Of a DNA stretch of 64,000 bases, positions 45,489-54,719 are shown piece by piece. Numbering within the stretch: position 1 is the first letter of the stretch; each line of letters begins with the position of its first letter. The DNA lies in assembly GCA_017893485.1 (NCBI GenBank), contig CM030367.1:145007767-145071766 (forward strand), given 5' to 3'. The DNA comes from Hemerocallis citrina. Lineage: Eukaryota; Streptophyta; Magnoliopsida; Asparagales; Asphodelaceae. The notes beneath the pieces were generated by a model. The model searched no databases, was not told where the DNA came from, and saw only the letters and a program-made list of their open reading frames with translations. Position numbers and translations under genes: made by a program.

Positions 45489-46998
45489 TGTAACACCACG
45501 AATTCCAAATAAAACTGAATTCGAAGTTCCAAAGGATCTTTACACTTCTCTTCGTACAATTTTACAAGGAATTTAAAACTTTTACTACATCAAAGTTACA
45601 TCAATGCAGCAGAATTATAAAGTACAATATTTACACATGAATTGAATAAAACTTGAACATTTCTTTAAGCAGCAATCAGTCTTTTGTCTTGTCACTCACT
45701 TTATCCTGCATAGAAACTGTGGGCACGTCATTTCATTCAAATGATGCTAGGATATAATACATCAATTTTCTCTTACTTAAAAAGCACACACTTGTCACAA
45801 AACAAAGCTACGGGGACTATCCTATTGATGTCGTGTGTGAATGTGCACTTAGTCCTTAATGCAATTATTTGTATTATATGTGCGCACTTGTTCAGATTCT
45901 ATGCATCCCATACTACATAGGTCCAAGGGCAAGCCCTTAATCGTTCTTCATCTTGTAGGGTTCAATCCCTCGCCATGAATTAAACTACTACGGTAACTAT
46001 GGTAAGTATCCTAGATGTTCTATGAGTTATGAGCCTATGTCCAGACAGTCTTGAGGGAAATCCTACGTCGTGACATGACGCATCATGCAGAGCTTGTGGA
46101 CAATTTAGCCTCCATCATGGAACGATGGCACCAGCCATAGTCACCAAACACTCCACAAGCGTCGTCACCCGAACGATAATTCCGGAGTAGTGTTTACGCC
46201 ATGACATGACGCATCAAGCAGGCAATCTATAAATCACTCTCACACTGCCAATCCGATGGCCCTCATACTCGTGTTTTTCTCTTACTTTTATCACATCTTC
46301 ACTATGTATCTAAATCCTTAATTATTGAATCATGAATAAAATCGACATTCTAGAGTTGGCACCTCCTCTATACCGGTCTTAACCATCAATCAAGAATTTA
46401 TTCGAATGCCGGTATAAGGTCTTAGCCATACTCTAGTCTTTAATCTCATTTCATGTTCATAGAATTGAGTATTCACACTCATAAAGTTTTTCACAATTCA
46501 ACATGATTCTTCTATTTCATTCTTGTGCATCAATTTTATGCACAAAGAGACAAATTTACATTAGTCCTTTCACATTCATAATTGAATTTCCATATAATTC
46601 CTTTATTTCTCACATTATCATTTCTTTCCTTTACTTGATTCAGAAATCACAATTATATGTTAAGTAAACTTCCCATGCCTTAAAACTCACAATTTTATGA
46701 ATGAAAACCCATAATAAGCCACACTTTAATTTCTCATACAAAATTAATTTTTATAAACTACATAGAGTTTTCTCTAGAATTAATCACATTTTTATTTCCA
46801 CAAACGTCAACCCTATGGAGTTCTTTCAATTATTTTTTCTCAACTTTGGTCTCTAAATCTCATTTTATTAGTCCAAATAATGTAGAAATATTTTTCATGA
46901 AGTCTAAATATTTTTATAACAATTATAGTATTTTTTATGAATTTTTAAAGTTCGTAAAACTCAAGAAAAAAAAAAGAAAGAAAATGTGTTTAAGAAGC

Positions 46999-47256
46999 CA
47001 AAGCCAGGTTTCAAACCCGAGACGCAAGGCAAACCCACGCTACAGTAACCACACTGTGGCGCCATCGAAGACCAGAAATCCGAAAGCGGCTATGCGATAT
47101 GAAATGGACTTAGGTCCATATAGGTCAACTTTGGGTCTTTCGGATTTTAAAATTTTTTTGGAATCAAATGGGCACTGCCCAGTTTCGAACCCTCAACCAA
47201 AGGCCAGACCCGGGCTACAGTAACCACACTGTGGCGCACCCAAGGACCAGAAATTC
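46999..47256. repeat. Imperfect direct repeat pair inside Tekay-2 LTR
   Basis: The two copies (46999-47080 and 47172-47256) share CAGTAACCACACTGTGGCGC exactly (47043-47062 and 47218-47237). Both have upstream TTTCRAACC-like text and downstream GACCAGAAATYCC. The shared core contains the palindrome CCACACTGTGG. Confidence 0.85.
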
Positions 47257-48170
47257 CAAGTGACTAACTTGATTTGAGTTGAGTTAAATTGTTTATAGTT
47301 CGACTCTTTGTTCAATACGAATTTTAATAAAAATCAAGTGTTGTTAATTCTTTTCTTCTCTACTTTGTATTCTAAATTTTCAGGATATAATCTCTATAAA
47401 TTTACAGTATATCAGTGAGATAAAATATTATTATTTGACACAAAAACATAAATTTCACTCTCTACTTTGTATTTTTAATCTAAAATTTCGAAAATGAGGA
47501 CGTAATTATAACTCTCTTTTCACTACAATTTTCCATAACTCTCTTTTCTTATTCTTTTGTGATTGTACAAGCATTTCTACTACAAAATTTGTTCTTTTTC
47601 ATACTATCATCAAGCCAATTTAGGCAACTTATATCAATGATGCTAATTTAATTAACTAGCCATTCCAACACAATTTTTCTTAATCTAATACATCACAAAT
47701 CACGTAATTCATGGTAGCATGGTAAAAATCACAATTTGCATCAACTAACATTCAATTTAATAAGCATTCACATTATTTGCAATTTGTCTCCTTTTTAATC
47801 ACATGGCTAACCTAATTGGGTTTTTCTTATCAATTTTATCAATACCAACCCTAGCATGATATCTAGTTAGAAGTTCGAGAAAATCACCCACCTTTATGGA
47901 GAGAAACAACTAAGAACTCCTAAAATCTCCTAGAATGAACGAATGGCTCATTCTCCTCCGAGCTTGTGCCACCAATTGACTTCTCCTCCTAGCTTGAATG
48001 GAAACCGGCTCTCTTCTTGCTCCTATGGTGTAGGCCGGCCACCTCTTGGAAGGGGAACACACAAGCTCTCAATCTTTTAATCTCACAAAAATACTCTTAA
48101 TCTTTTGCTCACAAAATGCCTTTCTTTCTTTTCAATTTTTCAAGTGTAATTTATGAAGATAGTGAGGGGG

Positions 48171-48178
48171 TATTTATA
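48171..48178 (-). promoter_or_regulatory. TATA box in Tekay-2 LTR
   Basis: The minus strand reads ATGTATAAATACCCCC, about 550 bp from the LTR start. A GTGCAATGCACGTA motif lies about 190 bp upstream of it (48363-48376). Confidence 0.5.
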
Positions 48179-48726
48179 CATCTTTTTGAGTGAGAATAGA
48201 TGGCTAGGATTAAATCAAATGGTTAGAGATCAAACGCTAGGATGAGTTAGGGAGTTGTAGTAACTACCCATGATAGAGAAAACTACCTCTCCACTATCTC
48301 CATCTCTCCCTCTCTCTTTGTCCACCATCCGGCCAACACTAGGAGGCTCCAAACAAGTGCTAGTGCAATGCACGTATTATCCAAACACCCCCTAGTTACT
48401 AGTTTGTACAAGTTTAATTAATTTAATTTGCTACAAAACTAGCCTACACTACAAATCATGTTAAAAAAAAGAATTTAATTAATGGGCTCACACTAATGGG
48501 CTAAAAGTCCATGGGTTTCTAAATAAAATTTATTAATTAATTAGGGTGGGCTAGAAAGAGACAAATAGGCCTAGAGTTTAAATAGGCTTTCTAATTAAGG
48601 AGAGGAATAATTAAAACACTTGTGAATAATAATTCTTAGGGAAAATGCACAATAAATTTGCACGTGCACAACACGTGAAATCAAACAACTCTTATTTAAT
48701 TAAAGCTGAAAATTCAGGATGTTACA

Positions 48727-49630
48727 GCACTCCCTCTTTAGAATAGTTCCGTCCCTGGAACTACGCTTAAAGAGTAAGAAAACAAAACACAACAAGAAAA
48801 AAGAAAAGAGAAGAAAAAAAAGATACAAATCAAACAAAGAGCTCAGGATGATCCTTCATCATTCTCTCCTCAGATTCCCAATTAGCCTCTTCAACCAACT
48901 GGTTCTTCCAGACTACTTTGACCATCGGTATCGTCTTGTTCCTCAACGCTTTCTCTTGATGATCCACAATCTCAACCGGGGGCTCAATGTAACTCAGATC
49001 CAACTGCAAACCCTCCGGCACTTCAGGCAAATGGTGACTCGGATCTAGAATGTAACCTCTCAGCATAGACACATGGAAGACATTGTGCACCTGAGACAAC
49101 TCTTCCGGCAACTCCAACCGATAATCAGTTTTCCCAATTCGCTTCAATATCTTGTACGAGCCTATGAACCTTGGGGCTAACTTCCCACATCTGCCAAAGC
49201 GAATCACACCTTTGCTAGGTGATACCTTCAGAATGACAAAGTCACCAACCTCAAATTCAAGATCCCTCATCCGGTTGTCTGCATAGCTCTTCTACCTACT
49301 CTGAGCATCCACCAACCTCTTCCTGGTCATATCGATCTTTTTGGAGGTCTACTGCACAATCTCAGGCCCAAACATCTGCCGCTCCCCCACTTCAAACCAA
49401 CAGACAGGTATTCTGCACTTCCTGCCATACAGAGTTTCGTACGGCACCATCCCGATACTAGTATGAAAACTATTGTTGTAGGCAAACTCTACCAGAGCTA
49501 GATGCCTTTCCCAACTACCTCCAAAATCTAGCACACAACATCAGAGCATATTCTCAAGAATACAGTTGACTCTCTCGGTCTGTCCATCAGTCTGAGGATG
49601 GAAAGCAGTGCTGAAATCCATCTTGGTACC
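48727..49630 (-). pseudogene. pol: Tekay-2 integrase C-terminal half with chromodomain
   Basis: Minus-strand reading from 49630 gives [20 protein letters not shown] (catalytic Glu), LDFGGSWERHLALVEFAYNN, SIGMVPYETLYGRKCRIPVC and a stop after FGPEIVQ. The ORF 49270-48830 then gives DFVILKVSPSKGVIRFGRCG, KLAPRFIGSYKILKRIG, HNVFHVSMLRGYILDPSHH and a well-kept chromodomain (VEIVDHQEKALRNKTIPMVK, VVWKNQLVEEANWESEERM), ending DHPELFV. The rest of pol, gag and 5' LTR lie beyond later insertions, outside the window. The chromodomain is better preserved than in Tekay-1, consistent with a younger insertion. Confidence 0.88.
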
Positions 49631-50299
49631 TGATGTGAATATTTGCAAGTGTACAAAATCGCAACAAGTAGTATAGTTAAGTGAAAAGAGTATCGAACCC
49701 ATATGGACTAATTATTTTATCGAGTACCGAAATTACCAGATTAACTACTATTTGGAAAATCGAGAATTAATAAAGAAAGAAACTAAATTAAATTAATCTC
49801 AAAATTTAACTAAATTAATTAAGAGGCGGTGAAATCTGAAATTTTGTAATTTGTTAATTCTAGGGCTTTTGATTTCACCTAGTTCATCCCACACAATTTA
49901 TAAGTCCATATGAATAAATAGATTATTTTTCCAAGTTGTAGACCAAAATTCCCAAATTATTCAATATTCTCTCTCAAGCAATATCAAAATTATTCTCAAC
50001 TAATCATTTGTCATAGTTCATGCACAAATTACCAATTGAAAGTCATTAAGATCTATGGATTTCTTAACAGTCACATTAACAGCAGTTCGCTATTATAACG
50101 GTATTTAATTTTTATTAATCACAAATTACCAGTTCGGTCTCTTCATGATTTAATAGGTCATACAAATGTCTATCCACCAATTGTACACATTAAGAATAAA
50201 AATCAACACACAACCATGGAAAAATAGAAAAATAATATGGAATTAAAATTGTGTTCTCAAAACTAGGCTACATCGAAGCCCTAGAAAAATAATATTTAG
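49631..50299 (-). repeat. Athila-C LTR, partial
   Basis: It starts TGATGTGAATATTTGCAAGT on the plus strand, which is the outer 3' end of a minus-oriented Athila LTR. It runs 669 bp, parallel to 34429-35115, and is cut at 50299 by the Copia LTR. Left flank is GTACC (49626-49630). Its remainder, if present, lies right of the window. Confidence 0.82.
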
Positions 50300-51124
50300 T
50301 GTTGATTCTTGATTTTGATGATTACAACACAATGCAAAGTTGTTGTGCTACTTCTTATATATTACAGGATGTACACACAAGCTCAAAGCAAATTGATCAA
50401 GCTCTACAAGGTTCTAAAGCTCAAGTGTGATCAAGCATTCAAAGTCAAAGACAAGGCTAAAGCTCCATTTCAAGACTCAAGATACAAGGCAAAACCAATG
50501 CTGAAATGTGTTATCTTATATGTCTTGTAAACAATTTGTAATTTTTTCCTTTCTTTTAGTCTTAGATTGATGTAACAGCCTTGTCGCACACACACACTCA
50601 CACTTACTTTATAACTGAGTGTTGCTTTTTCAAAAGATTAAAAGGTCGAAACAGTTTGGTTTAGATCAGCTGTTGAGTACCCGTCGACTGTCTTATGGCA
50701 TTAGTCAACTATTCAGTACGAAACTGTCGGAACTCTTTCAAACTCTGACCAGTCGACTCATCATGGAAACCCAGTCGACTGTTCAAGTCGTTTCGACAGT
50801 TTACTGATTTCAAAACTTGAATTTTTGAATTCAAAAGTTTATATCTGTTTTTAATCAGTTTTATAAACTGTTTTTATAACGTTTCAATGGACTCCAGTCT
50901 ATATATAGAGTCTGTGAAAATTTGTCTAGTAAGTTGACTAGTTCTTCTATAAGCCGACTGATCAGACTCGTCTTAAAATACACTTCTTAACTGTCATACC
51001 AGTCGACTGGTTTCTCTTTTCAAGTCGACTAGACAGAAGAAAAATTTTTAATTCCGCAATTATTTTTTATAAAACACTATTCACTCCCCTCTAGTGTTTC
51101 TTGCCTTGCCTACAGGATCCAACA
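50300..51124 (+). repeat. 5' LTR of SIRE-like Copia element
   Basis: It starts TGTTGATTCTTGATTTTGAT and ends GGATCCAACA. It carries several GTCGAC palindromes (50683, 50752, 50773, 51001, 51024) and a TATA box at 50900-50907 (CTATATATAGAG). Confidence 0.83.
50900..50907 (+). promoter_or_regulatory. TATA box in Copia LTR
   Basis: CTATATATAGAG lies 600 bp into the LTR, in the right orientation for transcription into gag. Confidence 0.5.
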
Positions 51125-51138
51125 CTTAGTATCAGAGC
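51125..51138 (+). other. Primer binding site (initiator tRNA-Met)
   Basis: CTTAGTATCAGAGC directly follows the LTR end. It matches the usual TGGTATCAGAGC with one change. Confidence 0.75.
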
Positions 51139-51151
51139 CTGGTTGAGTGCA

Positions 51152-52592
51152 ATGGCAACTACTTCTCATGCAAATCAATACCAAGAAGGCCAATCTACAC
51201 AAAGGGCACCCCTCTTTGATAGAACCAATTACAACTATTGGAAGTGTAGAATGAAGATCTACCTTCAGTCCATCAACTATGAAATATGGAACATGACGGA
51301 GATCGAGTACACCGCTCCTACCATTCCATATGCACAATGGAATGACGACATGAAGAACCAAACAATGAACAATGAAAAGGCGATGAATGCGCTATTTTGT
51401 GCTCTTACAAAAGAGGAGTTCAACCGTGTGTCCAATGCAACAACCGCACATCAAATTTGGCACACACTCGAGGTAACTCATGAAGGAACAAATAAAGTAA
51501 AAGAATCTAAAATATATGTTTTTGTTCACAGGTTCGAAATGTTCTGCATGAAGGAGAACAAGAATGTGTCTGAGATGATTATAAGGTTCACAGACATCAC
51601 AAATTCACTTGTGGTGCTTGGGAAGACGTACACTCAAACTGAAATGGTGAGGAAGGTCCTCCGTGCACTTACCCCCGAATGGGAGAAGAAGACCACCGCT
51701 ATAGAAGAAGCCAATGATTTAACACAACTTTCTCTTGAGAATCTTGTGGAAAATCTCATGGCGTATGAAGTTCAACTTGAAGAGCGCAAGAAGGATCTGG
51801 AACCACAAAAATCAAAGAAGAAGACACTAGCATTCAAAGCCATGTCGAACTCCGAGGATGAAGAAGAAGATGAGGAAAAGATAGCCTTGTTCACAAGAAA
51901 GTGTAACAAAACAGGACACATGAAGAAGGATTGCCCACTAGAGAACGCGAAGTCTAAAGGAAAGGCATCAAACTTCAAGAAGGACAAATACACAGAACAA
52001 GTTCAGAAAGAACAAAAAGGCATACCAAACAACTTGGGATGACAGCGACTCTTCATCGGAAGAAGAAAATGAAGAGACAAATGAGGTTGCTAACGTTTGC
52101 TTTATGGTGTCTCAAAGTCAAGTAAGTGATGATTATGATTCTAATGATTTACTTGATGCTTTCAACGATATTTTTCAAGAACTTAAGAAAGAAAAAATTA
52201 GAGTTAAGAACTTGGAGAAAGTAAATCAAACACTTTCCCAAGAGAATCTTAACCTTGATAAAGAAGTGAAATCTTTAAATTCTCGTCTTTCTAGTTTAGA
52301 TATAGATCTTGTGTCTCTAAAGAAAAATTATGAGGAGATATCCAAGAATGTATCTATATTTAATAAAGGAAAAGAGAATTTAAATGATGTTCTCCAAAAT
52401 CAAGTGCAATCCAATGAAAGGTTTGGACTTGGTTATCAAAAGTCTCTTGAAAAACTTCATGTTTCTAAAAACACTAGTGTAAATAAACCTGTACCTATTT
52501 CTAGTGTTAAGAATAAACTGTATGAGTTTTTTGAAAAACCTAAAACTGTAAGTTTTAATGATAAAAGTAAGTCTATAGTTCAGACCAGTTGA
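51152..52592 (+). pseudogene. gag: Copia Gag with coiled-coil extension (frameshifted)
   Basis: From ATG 51152 the order is: APLFDRTNYNYWKCRMKIYL (plant Copia gag N-terminus), the UBN2-type gag core (HQIWHTLEVTHEGTNKVKES, FEMFCMKENKNVSEMIIRFT, RKVLRALTPEWEKKTTAIEE), an acidic linker, and a zinc knuckle KCNKTGHMKKDCP that lacks its first Cys. A one-base shift near 52025 ends the ORF at 52042. The next frame carries on as YQTTWDDSDSSSEEENEETN, then VCFMVSQSQ and a coiled coil to 52592 (KEKIRVKNLEKVNQTLSQEN, LDKEVKSLNSRLSSLDIDL). The coiled-coil part is usual for SIRE-like elements between knuckle and protease. Otherwise well kept and probably a recent insertion. Confidence 0.85.
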
Positions 52593-52936
52593 CTGAACCC
52601 AATTATATGTCGTCTGTCCAAAGGTTCTGAGTTTCATTCAAAGAAACAAAAACCTCAGATAAGTCAACCTAATCTACCTCCCAGTCGACTGAATTTAAGG
52701 AACAATCGACTAACTGGTAACATAAAGTCAACTGGACAGAGCAAAAATATATGAGTTCCAGTCAACCTGAGTCCGAAAGATAGAACTACTTACATTAATT
52801 CATACATTCTTTCTGTATGTAATTCTATTAATTATATTTCTGCTTTTGGTGGAAAACCAAACTCTCTTTGGGTTTGGTTTCCCACAAACTAATCTTTTTT
52901 GGACCCAATAAAAAAGGTACCATATTCACATTGAAT
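52593..52936 (+). other. Decayed gag-protease spacer of Copia element
   Basis: Contains one full CAGTCGACTG (52682-52691) and weaker variants, plus short protein-like text (FGGKPNSLWVWFPTN). No continuous frame. Confidence 0.45.
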
Positions 52937-53329
52937 ATTTTATAGGTACCTAAGAGAGATCGTTGGATACTTGACAGTGGATGCTCAAAGCACATGACTG
53001 GTCATGCCAACCTCCTATCTTCCATTCAAGACATTGATGGAGGAACAGTCACATTCGGTGACAACAACAAAGGGAAGGTCATTGGAATAGGCATGGTCGG
53101 TAAGTACACTAACGCGTTAATAGAAGATGTTTTTCTAGTTAGTGGACTTAAACATAACTTGTTATGTATTAGCCAACTATGTGATAAAGATTATAAAATC
53201 ATGTTTGAAAAAGATGCATGTTTAATTTATGACTCTACCATGCAAAATATAATTTTTGAAGGATGTAGGAAAAATAACATTTATGAATTGTGTTTAAAGT
53301 CTAATAATTTTTCGAATGATTTCTGCTTA
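52937..53329 (+). pseudogene. pol: Copia protease, cut by CACTA
   Basis: Plus-strand reading gives VPKRDRWILDSGCSKHMTGH (D-S-G active site), GGTVTFGDNNKGKVIGIGMV, IEDVFLVSGLKHNLLCISQL and CDKDYKIMFEKDACLIYDST. This is the aspartic protease and the start of the pre-integrase region. About 130 codons are open and undamaged up to the CACTA end at 53330, where the frame runs into foreign sequence. In an intact element it would cleave the polyprotein. Confidence 0.87.
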
Positions 53330-53340
53330 CACTACAACAC

Positions 53341-53900
53341 AAAACCTATTCGCCGGCATTTTTTTAGACCTTCACCGGCGGTTTTTTACGTCGGTGAAAC
53401 ATTCACCGGTGCTTATAAAAATGCCGGTGCAAATGCCGCCGAATCCAGCGTTGCGGAAAGATAGGCGTATTCACCGGCGTTTTTACTGGACGCCGGTATA
53501 TCTTTAAAATACACCGGCGGCCAGACAAACGTCGGTATATGGCGATTTCTGGGTGCCGTTCTTTTCCCAATATACATTCACCGGCGGTCACATGCCGCCG
53601 GTATATATCTTTTCACCGGCGATTGTACAAACGCCGGTGAATGTGTAATATTTACCGGCGGTCATAGAACGCCGGTGTATGCTTGTTTCTAAGCGCCCTT
53701 CTTTTCCTAATTACAAACACCGGCGTGTCGTAAAACGCCGCTATAGAGATATTCACCGGCGTTTTATAAAACGCCGGTGTATCTTAGGAGTGTTGCAACT
53801 TACGGGTACACCGGCCTGTGTGGAAACGCCTCTCTAACGAAATTTTCAACTAAACAATTAGATACACCGGCGTTCTATGAAACGCCGGTGTATGCCCGTT
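53341..53900. repeat. CACTA subterminal repeat region with about ten hairpins
   Basis: CACCGGCG and its complement CGCCGGTG alternate about every 25-60 bp, forming short inverted pairs around 10-16 nt spacers. The best is a perfect 26-bp palindrome at 53754-53779. Such subterminal repeats are the binding sites for the second CACTA protein (TNPA in En/Spm). Confidence 0.88.
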
Positions 53901-54679
53901 GGTTTTTCTTGCTCTAATTTTTCATTCAATTTCAATTCACAATTTCATTTTAAAAACCTGTAAACTAATTCACAACTGATTCAACCAATTTCAGGCATAT
54001 TAATGCGCAAATCACAACCAAACACAAGAATTAATTAAGATAATAAAGTTTCATACATAGTCTATTAATCGTCCAAATTCACTGCTTAATTAACATCATA
54101 ATTAACAAATACGGTAATTAACATCCCAAATATCTCAACAACTACTTAAAACAACAATCCATAACATAACAACAACAAGAACAACATAACAACAACAACT
54201 AGAGTAGGCCGACCACAGATCCATACCCCTCGAGTAGCTTCAGTGCTGATCATTAGAATTTCCTGGGTGACCGCTCTATGAAAAAAAAACAATAATTTAG
54301 TTCAACAGGAAACCAAATATGAGAAAAATAAGTAAAATAAGAAGGGGCTCATATCAAGTGTAGTTTTAAGGAACTGTCATCGTGGAAGGAAACCAAATAT
54401 AGAAGCCAGAAATGGAAACAGAGAATGGTAGAGAATGAGGATACACCAGGCTAACATAGCGGCATTTTCCTCATCTCTCTCTCATCCCTTCTTTCCCTTC
54501 AGCACACGCACACAACGAGACATTAGCAACAACAGCAAGAGCGACAAGAACAACAATAATAATAAATTATTATAAACGAAATGTCTCTATATGGGTTACC
54601 ATATCTCCACTCGAGCCCTCTTTTTCTAATCACAGCCCAATTAAGAACATAGACGACAGCCACTAAACAATCCAATCAC
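53901..54679. other. Non-coding CACTA interior
   Basis: A/T-rich with CAA/ACAAC runs (54140-54200). A 46-bp block at 54345-54390 recurs in the same orientation at 58505-58550. No ORF. Confidence 0.6.
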
Positions 54680-54719
54680 AGCCCAATCAAAATTTGCCAT
54701 CCTGGATCTTAAATCTTCA
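54680..54719 (+). repeat. Left arm of 40-bp inverted repeat
   Basis: Starts AGCCCAATCAAAATTTG and ends AAATCTTCA. It matches 58333-58372 in reverse complement at 38 of 40 positions by eye. Confidence 0.88.

Larger units (their letters stand above)
45489..48726 (-). repeat. 3' LTR of Tekay-2 chromovirus (3.2 kb)
   Basis: The minus strand starts TGTAACATCCTGAATTTTC at 48726, after polypurine tract TAAAGAGGGAGTGC (48727-48740). It ends at 45489 (plus TGTAACACCACG). It is inserted in Tekay-1 RNase H. It contains a direct repeat at 46999-47080 and 47172-47256. No coding region. Confidence 0.83.
50300..53329 (+). mobile_element. SIRE-like Copia element (5' part)
   Basis: The plus-oriented element comprises 5' LTR 50300-51124, PBS, gag, a coiled-coil spacer and protease. 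It is then cut by the CACTA element at 53330. Left flank is TTTAG. Layout and motifs fit the SIRE/Maximus group of Ty1/Copia elements. The rest of pol and the 3' LTR lie beyond the window. Confidence 0.83.
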
